A stretch of DNA of 64,000 nucleotides from Ficedula albicollis (lineage: Eukaryota; Chordata; Aves; Passeriformes; Muscicapidae), in contig NC_021680.1 in assembly GCF_000247815.1 (NCBI RefSeq), positions 3,432,110 to 3,496,109 on the forward strand. The letters run 5' to 3'. Below are positions 37,318 to 50,930 of the stretch, in pieces (the first letter of the stretch is position 1; the number at the start of each line of letters is the position of its first letter). A program made the translations under genes and the position numbers. The notes under the pieces were generated by a model. It was not told the DNA's origin and did no database searches. It was given only the letters and a program-made list of their open reading frames with translations.

Positions 37318-40300
37318 GCTTGGCTTGGGTGTTCCAGCCACAGGTTTTATTATTTTAAATTTATTATTTATATAAATCCTGATTGCAGGATATTTAATGA
37401 TGCCCTGCTGGCAGATGACTGGCTGCTGGCAGAAACAAGGTGGAGCACGATGCCTGTGAGTATCCCCGAGTATGAATGCACAAACAAATCCAGAGAGCAG
37501 TACAGTGTCAATCTGGAAACTTTGTCCAGAGGCAGAAATGCTAATTTTTTAATCTGCCGTTCCCCAGCCTTATTTCAAAGCTGTTCTTCCTCAGTTTATG
37601 ATTCTAAAGCAGTTCACTCTTTTGCCTCATCAATGCCTAATACTTGTTAATGCTTCATACTAATGGCAGAAGTATTTTGTGCATATCTACATTTGCTCTC
37701 AGTCCACAGTAAACACTCCTGAGATCTGTACTCTCAGCTGATGCAGAGAATGGATGCTGCTGTAAACCAGCCTTTGTTCCAACCTTTCCAGCGTGGCCTG
37801 TGCTTCCAGCTGGGTGCTTGATTTCTTTGAACTTGAAATCCCTGCACAGACAGCTTTTGGTTGGTGTCATGGCCCTCCATTTCAAAGCTGGTGTTCTATA
37901 AGGCACTGGTAAGTGGTGAGCAAACCAGCTCAATTCTCTTGATGTAGCTGAAAGTGCAATTGGGCCAATGCTTGGCTCAGTCTTGCATTTCAGAACCTGA
38001 GCATTGTGTGCTTGAATTGTGCTGCATAAACTTTAATTCTGTTCTGGTGTGGAGAAGAGCCTGTGCTGCTACTGAGCCTTAGCCAGCCTGAAGTGACAAA
38101 AAAACCACCTTTGGTAACTGGAGGAAACTGAAGTCATTTAATAATCTCTTTTCTTTGAAGCAAAAGAATTCTGTTCCTCTTATCATCCAGCTTGCTGATG
38201 TTGTGTCCAAGGTTTCTTTTGCTGTTTTGACTGAGCCTGAAGGTTCCAAAAGAACAGAAGACTTTCTGCAGCGGTTTCTGCCCCTGGCTGAAAATGCAAT
38301 GGAGTTCATTAGCCTGGAAGTGCTGGCTGAGACCCTGCTGGGGGAAGGGGAGCTGCTGTTGTATTTTTTGTATCCCTTGTGCCATTTTGGACTTGAGCAG
38401 TATTTATTTTTAGTACATTTAAACAGTGCAGAAGGAAGGGGCAGTTGTAATATGGCATATTTACATCATGCTGTCAGTTCCTGGCAGCTCCCTTGCCTGT
38501 TGGAGAACAGAATTGGTCCATTAAGGATGTGAGTGCTACTTATGCCCATGAGCAGTGAAACATCGTCTCCAGGGTGGGAAGGCCTCCCCAGGCCAGCAGG
38601 TTCGTTTGTTTTTCTAAGGTGGAGTATGGGGAATTTTTTTCATGTCACAGGGACAGGAATGGGCCATTCTACCTCCCACTTTTTCCTTCTCCTCTACTCT
38701 GGAAAAAGGGAGGCAAAGTCTCTACGTGAGATCAGCATGTGCTGGTTTTTTCCCCTCATGTCACGCTTAAGTTCTCTGCCCCTTTATAAAAATAAAAATC
38801 TATAAATAAGAAAGAACAAATGCTGAGGGGGACAAACTGGACCCACAGTTATGTGCATGTAGTCACTGGTCGAAGTGTGCCTAGCCCCATTCCTCCCAGG
38901 CTTCATGCATTCCCTGTTTCTGATGCTGTCAGCTTCTCAGGATGGGAAACATGCACAAATAATCCTGGCTGGAGCTTTTTTTGCCCTACCATAACATTCA
39001 TTGAGCTTAGGCTGAAATGTTGGGCTCATCTGCAGTTCAATTAACTCATTCTCCATTTCTGTATATTTTCTCCCACTTTGGAGGGGGGAAAAAAACTGCA
39101 ATGAATTTTGCTGCCACACTTTTATGTCCCAGTAATGCCTTTCTCCTGGAATTAAGCAGTATTTAGCTCTGATCTCTCCTGTGTGACTCTGTTTGCCTCA
39201 AGCACAGGCACCCTGTGATTTCCCTTTCTTGGAAACTGCCCTGTCTCAGCATGTGGGTAGGAGGCCATGTAAATAAATACCAACCACTTCTTAGCCTTCA
39301 CTAGGCATTTCCTTTTTCCTGGTGGCTGCAGAAGAAACACTTTCTCACAGTTTGGCATCAATCATTTATATAACTTTCCTTCTTGTGGAATTTTCGTTTA
39401 GACAATCAGATTCTTGGTATAGTTTTTTCATCAGTTTCTATTTTTATTCATCTTTGGTTGCTTGGTTTGTCAGTAAATAGTGTCTGTCAGAAGAAACACT
39501 TCATCAGAAACTTCTGAAATTTTCAGTAATGGAATAGTAAGTCATGATAAGCCTATTCTGTAGTACTGAAAGATAAGTTTTAAAGAAAAAAATTAAATTC
39601 TCTTGGAGTTTTTTCTTAGCTCTTTTTTGTATATAACCTTCCTTAAGTTTTTGAAGTAGAATACAAAGTACCTTACATTGCCTTGCAGTCCAGTTTTCAG
39701 CTGAAAAAGAAAATACTTGCTTTTGATACAAAGTTTAATTATATACTGGGATATTTTTCAAGTGTATGTTCCTTTGTCATGGCAGCAGGACTAATACATT
39801 GTTATCCTTTTATGTACTATACTAGTTAGGATATAAATTTATAATAGCAAATCAAATCATGTCAATACAAATCAGTATTAGAGGATAGGTGCTTCTAATT
39901 TGCATACATAAATATTTGTAATATCTTTATTTAGGTTGTTTACTATTATTTATTTTTTTATTGATAAGTTATGAATTTACATGGCTTAGTTTTATTAGTC
40001 TCAGTGGTGATTCTCACTGAGTGAGTGATAATGTAGAATCCCTGCTGGGAGACTTTGCACCATACAGATTCCCTGGAAGCAGAATACAGATCTGCACTGT
40101 GATAAACAGCTACAGAGTGGCACAGAACTGGAATCCTTCATGGGAGCAGGTGTTAAATGAGACAGTGAAGTGTATACCTATGTATCTTCTTTTGGGAGGA
40201 ATAATTTCTAGGGTGATTAAAATAGAGGCAGTTTCAGAATCCATCAGATGCTTTTTATGTAATACACTGAATTTGATAACCTTTGTATTCAACAAGAGAA

Positions 40301-41892
40301 TACAGTTTGAGTTTGTATCTCAAACAAAAGAAACTGTGCTTTTCCAGAAGGGCTTTTGAAATCTGTTTTTTCCCTCTCCTGAGGCCTGCTAGGAGGCTGT
40401 CTAGGAAAGCAAGCCTTTGTTGGCCATGTCACAGTATTTTTATAGTTTCACTCTTAGGGCCTTTCTCATCCAGCTCAGTTTTGCAATCTGCTGAAGCTCA
40501 GCCAAGATGAATTGCATCTGCCCTCACAGAACACACATTCAGCCCAGCCAGGACATCATCACATCTTCCAGTTCTGTGCCCTTCAAGTTGCTTGGTGTAT
40601 TCTGGGAAACACATCCAGAGAAGACTGAGTCCTGCTTTGGTATGTCCCTTTGTCCTGGCTCATGACATACAGTGAACTGTTGTCCCATGCATATTCCTTC
40701 CTTGAGCCAGCCCCCATGAGCAGTGTCCCAGCCCAGAATGCTTCAGGGAGTGCAGTGGTGCTGGACTTCAGAGCTGGTTCTGGTGGCTGGGCAGAGACCA
40801 CTCAGCCTTGCTTCATGCTGATAAGGGACTGTAAAGGAATCAAAGCTCTCCAGCTTGGGTGATTTTTTGAAGTTCTGTAGCGTCATTGGGTCACTGGAAG
40901 AATTCCAGGGCGTAAAGCCTCTCTGCACTCCACTGCTCCATAAGGGGTAGCAGCCTTAACAGTAAAGCCTTGATGGCTTTTAGAAGCTGTTCAAGGGTGC
41001 AGAGCTATCCTGATATGCAAGCCCAGAATGAGGGCTTTGAGGATGGCCTCTTGGCTTTGGACCCTTCTATTTAACATCAGGTGTGTTTGCAAAGCAAACT
41101 GGAGAGGTTTGCTTCAGTTTATCCATCAGTGCGAGGACTTGAAGTTTAACACAATGGAAGCAGCTAATAATATCAGGGGTTTTTTGTTCTGACATAATAA
41201 ATTACCTTGGGAGTGTTGCTAGTTTTTAATTGGAAGTGAGAGGAAAGAGGAAACCTGGGAAAGGTGAAATTACAGTGATTGTGCTGCAAATGAGGGTTGT
41301 GATGAATTTGCAAAGGAGTTCGCTACAGCAAGAGTGAAAAACTCATTCCTGTTTGGAGAAATAAACTGGATAGATTAGAGTCTGATTTTGTTTGTACATG
41401 GTATTATTTTGATTGGTTTGTATGGGTTTTGTATTTTTCACTGGCAGAGTGAAAGTTTCTGTGTGGGTTTTTTGAATGCCATGCTTACATAATTAATAAT
41501 AGCAACAAAGCAGAGATGAACTTTTGTCACCAGTTACTTCACTTGCTGTGCAGACATAGAAGAGTTCTTTTTTGATCAGACACTTTTATTTTAGTTAAGT
41601 CTGACCCTTGCCATTTTAGAATTCAGAGGAATGAAAAATAACAAATGTAGATGTTTATGTGTTTGAGGTGAACTTTTTTATTAGGTAATGTTTTCAAAGG
41701 GTCAGTGAAAAACAGAACTGAAACTGAGGTTTCATTTCTCTTGCAGGTAGGTCTATGAAAGATAAGCAGACATTTAAATTTGGGTATTTCCTTATGATAA
41801 CAAATGTACCAAGGTCATTACCAACTCAACAGAGCTTGCTGACATCAGGCTTCTTCTCACACAGTGTTGTTTTAATCCATTTTTTTTTCTAG

Positions 41893-42002
41893 GAAAAAGA
41901 GAAGAAGTATATGCTGCCTTTGGACAACTTGAAAGTGCGAGATGTTGAAAAGAGCTTCATGTCCAGCAAACACATCTTTGCTTTGTTTAACACAGAGCAG
42001 AG
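41893..42002 (+). CDS. DNM3: DNM3 internal exon, middle of the PH domain
   Basis: This is a 110-nt internal exon of a dynamin, a large GTPase that drives membrane fission in endocytosis. Read from its first base it gives 36 codons plus two bases: it opens [17 protein letters not shown] and continues with [16 protein letters not shown], which are PH-domain beta strands. The PH domain binds phosphoinositides, chiefly PI(4,5)P2, and directs dynamin to the plasma membrane. The acceptor is a long T-run ending in ctag (AG at 41891-41892) and the donor is AG|gtaaga (GT at 42003-42004). The trailing AG joins the G at 53438 to make an Arg codon, so the frame is kept. From memory, Val at 'LKVRD' and Ser-Phe after 'DVEK' fit dynamin-3 better than dynamin-1 or dynamin-2. 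The preceding exon, with the first half of the PH domain, was not found upstream in the window. Dynamin identity is near certain and the DNM3 assignment strong. Confidence 0.95.
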
Positions 42003-45000
42003 GTAAGAAAAGGTGCTATTCTGCAGATTCTTCTATCCAATGGGATCTAGCTGAGCATTTTAATAACTGTGAGTGCAGTTCTGCTGTTTCTACCATGTTG
42101 AGTACACAAAGTCTTGATATTCTTGATTTATCTGCTGCTTTGCTGTTGCATAACCCTGGGATGAGAGGTTGGTGTCCTCCGAGCCACTCATGGGGTGAAA
42201 CAGCTCCATGATGAGTCAGCCAGTCCTTCCTTATGGCTGAATAATCATCTCCTGATCCTATTTTTGTTTTATTTGGCAGTCACCTAGGCTTACCAAAACA
42301 TTCATGACTTCTGTACCTTGTGACCAGATTCAACTGGTGTAAATCACAAAAGCGTCATTGCTTTTCACTTTCTCCAGTGGAAAATCTTGCCTGTCACTAA
42401 TCTTGGGACTCATTTGATGTTTGTTTGGGTTTAAACACTGCTGAATGGAGAAAAATTAGATTCCTCTACTTCTCTAATTAATAAAATCTTTGCTTTTTAG
42501 TTTTTGCCCCACACTTTTCCTCTCAGACTCCTCTCTGTTTTAAGTGGTGCAGATGCTCTATGGAAGCTACACCTGATGCACAGCCAGTTCAGATTACTGT
42601 GCACAAACAGTTTCCTTAAACATTACAAAAGACATAAAAGTGATGTGTAATTTTAATTTTTTTTAACTGAGGAGGAGAGTTGCATTTGCAGCTGTTTCAG
42701 TAGAATTGCATTTTAGCAGATAAGGGGCAATTTCTGTAAATTTTTTTCAGAGAAAGAAGTAAATTGAATTGCAAGGGTAGCATGGATAGATATCCTTGTT
42801 TCCCTCTACTGCTAAATTCCTTCACACCTGCTTCTCCCTCACATCACCAAAGCTTGGCAGTACCTTCAGATATTCAAGTGATGAGGGCTGGATGTGGCTC
42901 TCTGCAGAGGCAGCTGTGTCTGCTCCCAAACTGGCCAGGAATAGTGGCCAGAATTTCAGAAGCAAGGAGTGCCCCTCCCTCCTGCAAAGCGAAAGCAAAG
43001 CACGGGATTTCTGGGCTGCTGAGTTTCTGCTGACCCCAGAAAAATGTGAGGACACAATGTCAGTGTCAGCCTGAAGCAGCCCAGGAAGGCTCTGCCTGTG
43101 CCTGCTGCCACCTCAGCCAGCCTGCGAGGGGACGTGGTCTGCCAGGAGATGCCCTTTGAAAGCATGTCACACACATACTAGCTGGGAATAACATTTCAAA
43201 TGCTCCACCAGTTGCGTTTCTGGAGCACAAAAAAAAAATGCTTTGAAAAGCTTTTCATGTTCTTAAAAGCATAAATGATCTTTGGATGTTGGAAATGAAT
43301 GTAGTTCTGATGATTCTTGCTGTAGTTATGTGTGGATCATCCCAGTGTTGTGTGTACATCCATCAAGAAAGGTGACTTTGATAGCAGCTGTACATATTAG
43401 GTTACTTCCATGAGAAATTTGGTTATTTTAGCTTATTGTTTCTCCTTTAGTTTGACTAATGGCTTTGAATATTATCATCATCATAAATATCAACCACTGA
43501 ACTGCTGTGAAAATCCAAGAGAAGCATTTCCATTGGCAAGTTTGGGATTTATTTAGGTGGTATATTCACATTTTCACTTGATCTTCATCCATACTAGGCA
43601 TCAAGGATTTCAAAATCAGATGTCTAAAATGTTTGCCATGTCTGTAATAGCCCTGCCTCTTTGGGCTCTGAGTAGACCCTGCAGCCTCTGCAAGCTGCTC
43701 TAAAAACATCCTTATATCCACATGGGCATGTTAAGACATGACAGCACAGCAGTAAGACCACAAAATACCTTTGCCTTGGGAGAGGCAGATCATGAAATCA
43801 GTCTTGCAGCCTTATGGGAGGCAGAAGTTGTTTTTGAAGAAATATTTATTGAATTCTAATTAAAACAGCAGTTTCTCTGTTACTGTAAACCAGCTGAGTT
43901 TTGATGTTTCTAAAAATCTGCCTCCTGGCACAAATTGATCAAAACAAGATTAGTATCACTTTCCACTGATTCCTGAATTCATGGATGTGTCAGCAAAAAC
44001 AGGAATATTGGTTCTCAAGTAGAGTGATCTGGCTGGGGACTCTGTCCCCTATCCCACATTCCTAAGGGAAGGGAAAGAGGGAATTGATAAAGATGCATTG
44101 AAATAAGAATACTTACTGTTGTTTTACTTTGTGGTAATCTGCTGAATCCTGGTTTCTGATGTGTGAGTGTGTGAGTATGGCTTGCTTTTCAAAGATCATG
44201 TAAAAAATTAACTTTGTTTCTGGCTGGCTTTTTTTGTTGTTGTTGTTTTTTTGTTGGGGGGTGGTGGAGTGGTTGCTTTTCTTAATTAAAACAACCTTAG
44301 CAACTGAGAAAGAAATCAGCTTTCGAAGTCTGCCCACTGAGGGTTCTGCTTATGGAACCATTTTGCAATTTAAGATGTAGATCGTTAAAGAACAAAGGCA
44401 AAATCATCTGTTCCAGCTTCCATGATAGCACAGATATTATTCTGGATCTTTTTTTCTCCCCCCCCCCAAATCTGCAGCATTTTTTTCGCTTTACTATGAA
44501 ATCTTTCTTAATGTTCAATTAGATTATTTTAATTTTCAGGCAAAAAACCCTTTAAGAAAAGAATTTTAATAAGCTTGTTCTCTTTTTCATTCCCAGCCCC
44601 TCACTGCATAGGTATTTGCTCCAGCCATATGTTTCTGATACTGCACATTTCAATAGTTTCCTGGATTATGCACTGCATTTTTTCCACTTATGAAAACCTT
44701 TCCAGCTCTGAAATATAGTTACCAGGAAAATACTCATTTCACTGCATAGAAGGAAAAACCATCTTGAGTTAGCTGAGACTTGGGGGTAGATGGAGAAGGA
44801 AACTAACAGTATCTGTCATTTTGATTTACTGCAGAAGTCAACAGTTCTCTGACAGGAATCAAATGTGACTTGGTAATGCAGAGTAAATGGAGACTGTGAC
44901 GATTGATTTCACAGTGAAGATAAATTCTCATGAAATGAACATAATTGTGTGTTTATGAAAAGGCCGTGTTGTGAAATAATTAAATAATTTTCATGTTACT

Positions 45001-48000
45001 TTTTAATTAAATCTTAAAAAAAAAAGTGAGGGTGGGAAAAGGAAAACTTTGCCTGAAAATAGTTACAGTATTACTTGAAGAACGGGGAGGTTAGGTTTGT
45101 TTTTCTGCAAAGTAAGTAATACATTTAAATCTATTTAATGCCATCTATTTAATTTATAGACACTATGGAAGGCCTTTGCAATGGACTCCTCTAGTTTCCT
45201 TACCTTAGGAGTACTAGATATTAAAACAAAGTAAATTCAAGTGAGTGCCCAGTGATTCCTGGTTCATTTTTGTGATCCAAAAATGCCTTTAAGTGCCTGA
45301 AGTTGAGCTGTGGGTTCAGGCAGTGTGTGTCTAAACCTAAAGCTGTCAAGTGAGTGCTATTTTGTGTTATCCATTTTCTCCACAGGAAACTCGTGGCAAG
45401 TCTGGTTTTTTTTAGACTGGAAAAAGAGATCAAATATATTGAGTATTTAAAAATAATGATGCTATAGGAGAAGAAGGAATGTTTGCAGTACTGCTGTAGA
45501 GCTTGCAGTGAAGCTGTGTAAATGTAGCCACTGAGTGACTTTCTAGGCAGAGCTAAGAATGGAGGAGAGAGGATTTTGTCAGCATCTCAGCTCACTTTCA
45601 GTAAATTAACCTGTCATGTTCTCATTGCTGAGTGGGTAAGACCCTTGTTCAGACCTCAAGAACAAAGAAAACAAATTCTGTCCATCCCAGAAAGTTTCCT
45701 TTCCTTACAGAATTTCGTTCCGAATACTTGATTTATTCTCCGTGTATTTCTTGTAAAAATTATTCACTTCTTGGTACTTTTTATGTTACCCAAGTACTGT
45801 AGCCTGGGACAAGAACTGTAGTCTTCAATGTGTCTCCCTGAAGGATCTGTGCAAATTTCACCTCTCCATCCCCCCTGAGAAGGGCAAGCACTTGTTAGTT
45901 CTCATGATCTCGCCTTGTTGACCCACGTGGAACCATTTTGACAGATTGTTGTTCTAAAGTAATTTCTTGCCTTTGCAGTGGTGTAATTGCACTTTTTTCC
46001 AGATTTACTGGTCAAGAAATTGTTGTATTACTGTATTACAACTGCATTTATATAATACTTCCCTTTTAATTAAAGAAATGGTGCTGAGTGAAAAAACTAT
46101 CTAAATTTGCTAGAAGCAGAGAAAAAGTTCTTTCCACCTCTTCTCCAACTCTGGAGAGATGAATTCTCTTTCATAGGAGTAGGGATTCTCCTAGGTACAG
46201 GTTTTAGGGGTTATAAATGATAGTAGGCTGCAGTGTTTGTTAAGTTGGTGAATTTTCAAGCCTTCCCTACCAATACTGGGAGTAGTAGCCACAGGGTGAG
46301 GAAGGGTTACCTGGTGGAGAGTCCCTGATCAGCAGCCTTCCTCTGCTCCTCTTCAGACTCATTCCTTTCCTCAGAGCCAAAGGAGCAGAAGCAGAGTGTG
46401 AAATTCTGCCCTCCTTGCAGAGGAAGATGCCAGCAGTTCTTCTTGTCTTTTACTTTCCTGCCCAACCAGGACTCAGATGAAAGCTTTCCTCACCTCTGCA
46501 GTTCTATGTGATAGAGGGGTGTGGGGAGCAAGTGCAAAGCACAGAACTGTTCTTTTGCTTTCACAGGAGTGGGTTCTGGGAGCCCCTCAGTAATGACAAA
46601 GCAGGAAGATAGAATCTGCCATCCCTGCTCCAGAGCTGCCTGTCTGTAAAAACAGACCTTTAATCTGACAAACAGATAAATGTCCAGAGGAGAGTGAGCA
46701 AAAGGCCATTTTGAGGGCACACAATAGGACTGAAAATAGAACTGCCAGATGAGGAATTGTAGCTGCTGACTCCTGAGTACATTCTGTCTGTCAGGAATCA
46801 TATTGCACAGGGAGCTGTGGTGTCTGGCAGGACCCAGGAAATCACACTGTGTACTCAGTGAAAGGTATCACTGCATATTTTGGATAGAGGTTGGCTGTGT
46901 GTTGCTCTAGGAGGGGATGGATCACAAGTTGTTTCTGGGACTCCAAAGATACTAAAGCTTTAAGTACTGAATTTCTGGCCACGGGCAGCAAGTGGTTAAC
47001 TGCTATCCATATATAAGGGAAATTGGGCAAGAGCCAAAATAAAGGGAACTAGTGAAAGGAGACCGGGTCAGAGGAGGTGTTGGATAGAAGCCAGGCTAAA
47101 AGAGAAAGCCTAAAATGAGATGTATGTTTAGTTACTGTTTTTGAATTACTCAGAAAGCTAAGCCCCAGGAAGAGCTGGACTGTAAGCTATTCAGAGCCCT
47201 CTCTGTTCGAAATGGAAGAGAGAGAATCTGTTTAATTAAAAAGCCCTACAAATTTAATCCAGGAAAAAAGCTGCTAACATTTCTAAACAAACTCCTAAAA
47301 TGCTGGAGAGTACAATATTTAAGAACAGGACAAATATACAAACTCAAGGAATAGCTAGCCTTTATTGCCAACTGCTTTCCCTTAAAGTGGAAAAAAAGAA
47401 AAAGGTTAGTTGTTTTTTTTCTGGAATATATTCTTGTTTTGTTAATATTGACAATTATTTTTTGCATGACATATAAGAGAGAGGATGGTGCAGGTATTGA
47501 CAGCTGGGGGCAGCTTTTGTGTCTGTGTGGCCCCGAGGCAGATTCCAAACCAGGCTTCCATCCCTCACCGCCAAAGGCATCAAACCTTCTCCTCCAGGGA
47601 CTTCTGGAATATTTTAGTGGCAGTCACTGTTACTACTGTGGATTTTGGCCTGTGTGGTGTTAGTTTTGGCTGCATTTCTGTTCTGGGTTACATATAGGAC
47701 TCGAGATATTTCATTGCCAAGGCTGGCCTATATACTGAGCAGCATATCTTCTGTTCATTTGCACCTTAAAGTTTTGGGGGTTGTGTGTGTTTTGGGTGTG
47801 TGTGCTTGAAAAGATCTGTATGCTTTTGGGAGAGCACTCACATGACATAGGTGGCAAAATCCTTAAGTGTTATAATTTCATAACACTGCTCAGAGATTGT
47901 CTCCTTGCCATTTCTGGATATTAAGAAGAAAACAATCTTCAGAGTCATGTGTAATTAATTTTAATTAGCATTCACACTAGAGTGATCTGAAATGGTACCC

Positions 48001-48100
48001 CTTGATAGAAAATGTTAGTCATTGCTGTTAACTCAGAGCAGATGGCCATTTTTGTTTCTTCGGAATATATGGTTTGCAGAGCTTCTGGTAGAGCTTTCTT

Positions 48101-48104
<4 letters not shown>

Positions 48105-48133
<29 letters not shown>
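48105..48133. repeat. Poly(A) run, 29 nt
   Basis: 29 consecutive A followed by an A-rich, impure stretch (tcaaaaaagaaaaag). It could be the tail of a retroposed sequence, but no retrogene is recognised upstream. Confidence 0.9.
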
Positions 48134-48136
<3 letters not shown>

Positions 48137-50689
48137 AAAAAGAAAAAGATACATATGCTCAAACCAGACATTGTGCAATTACAGGTGTCCAAAATCACAG
48201 ACTAAGACTAAATCTGAATAAGCAGAGTGTGCACAGTGGAGTTGCAGGTTAAATAGATAGAGAATTTCATCCAAGATTACCTTTCCCAATAGCTGGAGTG
48301 TCTGGATTCTGTTATTTTCTCCCCTTTTCATTTTAGGTGACTATTCATTAAACACATATTCTGTATGTTTTCAATTTCCATCAAGTAAGATATACCTAAG
48401 AATTGAATCCTTTGTGTTTTTAATGGAATAAAATGGGATCAATCTGCATTTAGTTCTAGATTTCTAATGTTCAGTTCTGCTTCCATCCTAATAGAGATGA
48501 GATGTTTACAAAAAATCACTTTGAAATCCCTGTAAAAGAAGATATTCCTTTATATTTCAGTCTGTGAGTAGCTTCATTTGTGTCAGTGCTGAAGCTTAAT
48601 ATGGGTTTGTGTTCTTTGGAGGATTAAAGTAGTTTATAGGCCCAATTCTAAAAAATGTCACTAGTGTTCTAACTGTGTAATGGTTGTTCTGTCTTCTGCC
48701 ATATTGGCAAGAATAAATGCATTTTTAATTAATCTTGGTTTGTATTTTCTCCCTATAAAAAGAAATTCCATGCATATCCAGTACAACTTAGTCTAGTGAA
48801 ATCCAGATCCAACTCAACCTAAGAGCTCCCTAAGCACATGATTATATGTGAGTATGCATTAATATATATGCACACGTAACTGGGTTTGTAATGTGCCTGC
48901 AGTGGCTGCCCTTCAACATTTTCTGGGTTTGCTGGAGATAAATATTGAACCTTATCTTAGTATTCAGAAATTGCAAGAGATACAGTTCATCTTAATTTGC
49001 AGCAGTGGGGTGTGCTCAGAGAGCACGTTCTGATGTGCAGCCACCATGTAGGGAAACCCACTGCTGTTTCACTGTTCTTTCTGAGTGATTTTCAGGTGTT
49101 ACTCACTCCCTGGTCCTGGACCGCAGAAATTTGGTTTATAGGCAGTCAGGCCTTCCCTAGGCAGTGCTGACAGCCCAGGCTTCAGGGTGGGTGGAAGGGA
49201 AATCTCAGTAACTCACAGCTGGGTCAGTCTTCAAACTTATCTGGCATTTCTCACTTTCCTCTCGGACACTTTCAAATGCCTTAATCCAGTCCTGTTAGGA
49301 TTCTTTTGTGATGGGAGGAGTTCAAGAAATACCTATGGATATTTCTGTATTAGGCCCTGAAATATACTGGGGAAAGGAATCAAGAAAGCAAGGTAAAAAT
49401 AAAGTGAAGGAATTGTAGGGTAAGCAAAGTCATAGCTGGGTGGCTGCTGGACTTTGAGGTGATGGGCCTGGCCTAGAAAAGGCATGTCCTGAGTGTGGAA
49501 CCTTTCCAGAACTGGAAACAATGCTTTTAGTCCAATTATCTGTTCATCCTCATGAGCAATTATGTTGTATTTTTAGTAGAAATGTAGTTCAAAGTTGAGG
49601 TTTATTTATCAAGGGCATAATTAAAAAAAAAATCTCCAGGTAACAAATGGTAGCCTTTTGTACTTTTGTATTATCAGTATTAGGTTTATTTCTAGTAATG
49701 CCACTATAGTTATATTTTCATGTATTATGCATGATACTAAATTACAGTGATGAGACTCCAGGAGAAAGTGGAGTAGGTAGATGTGGTAGATTCATACAGC
49801 TTTGGAGTTCCCTCATTTATGTGTTCACATTTAAGAAATGTTAGATGTTCAAGGGAAATACTACTTGCAATGTTCTAGGCACGTTCCCATTTTCTCTATC
49901 TGTCTTGTTTCTGCAGTCCCTTAGATTTACACATGCCTGAGTATCAACAAGATTGGTTCATCTTTCCTGGTATCTTTATTCTGTCATAGCTTTGATGTCT
50001 AACATCCCATTTAGCTGCTATAGAGATGACAGTGAGAACATAACTTCACAGTATTCCATATGGAGAAGATAGGTGAGGCTTGAGTAGTAACTGTTTCTGT
50101 GCTGATGTTTTCAGCAATTTTAAGAAGTGGAAGAGAGAAGAAAACAGAAAATCTGAATTGTTTTCAAGAACGTTTTTGCAGCTTTCCATGAGATGCCAGT
50201 GGATTCCTAATGAGTAAAACATGTTAATATGTTTTTGTAAGATTCTACTGGTAAGAGGAAAAGGACACCCTCTTTTCAGAAGTTACTGAAAGAAGTTACT
50301 TTGGCTTTTTTTTTCTTTTGAAAAGTTCCTATGTTTGTCAGCCTTTCTGGGAGAAAGACAGGCAGGGTTAGTGTTAGTAGCAAGGAAACCATTTGGGGAC
50401 ACAAGCATCCCCATTCCTGCCCTGCTGGAACATTGCTGGGAACACTCAGGGTGTGCATTCTTCAGTTCCTCACATGTGCTGTGGGGTAGAATGATGGCCA
50501 AAATGTAGCACACATAGAAGTGGCTGGAAACACAGGAGAGTAACATTTAAAAAATAGCAGTGGCTTGGGAGAAGGAGCTGGGAGTCAATTTCAGCACCTA
50601 ACAGAGTCTTCAGACCACAGCTAGAGGAATTGGCTATAGGAGCAGCAGAAAGGATAATGCACTAAATTCCTCATGTAATGGAGAAGCAA

Positions 50690-50930
50690 AAGAGAGCTTT
50701 ATTTAAAGAAACACTATAGTTATATAGGGTAGATTGTGCAAAACGGAATGGGATAGACTCACTGGTCCAAGAAGGCAACACCTCTTTGAAAACGTGCTAT
50801 CTGCAAAACAACACGTCTCTCACACATCCAGCAGGTGTTTATTAACACCTCTCTCAAAACACACTTTCACACACCCTGCAGGTGTTTAATCATTGTTATA
50901 AATTCTTGTCCTTGTGCAGCCTGAGAAACC
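50690..50930 (-). mobile_element. LTR-like fragment, antisense to DNM3
   Basis: The sequence around 'gagctttatttaaagaaac' carries AATAAA on the minus strand, followed by repeated aacacctctct / aacacgtctct blocks and 'gcaggtgttt' twice. This resembles U3/R regions of songbird ERV LTRs. Boundaries are approximate and the family is not assigned. Confidence 0.5.

Larger units (their letters stand above)
1..41892 (+). other. DNM3: DNM3 intron (partial), upstream of the PH exon
   Basis: This intron runs in from the left edge and ends at the ctag acceptor before 41893. No coding exon could be supported in it; I looked for the first half of the PH domain (the 'RKGWLTISN' to 'SWYKDD' region) and did not find it. 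It holds the (CTCCTT)n array, five of the six local duplications, both CR1 fragments, two of the LTR-like segments, a decayed LINE fragment and short AT-rich or T-rich runs. The stretches between these items (for example 620-5820, 14560-20900, 33020-41880) are ordinary unique intronic sequence in which I recognise nothing. The gene strand is + because the exons downstream are +. Confidence 0.8.

Noticed and set aside
38155..38532. 125-codon + frame with a leucine-rich, helical-looking middle.
   Set aside because: It looks protein-like at first, but I recognise no family and there is no supporting exon structure.
43091..43109. Stretch 'tctgcctgtgcctgctgcc' resembling the complement of miR-214.
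   Set aside because: It lacks several internal bases of the highly conserved mature sequence and has no hairpin partner.
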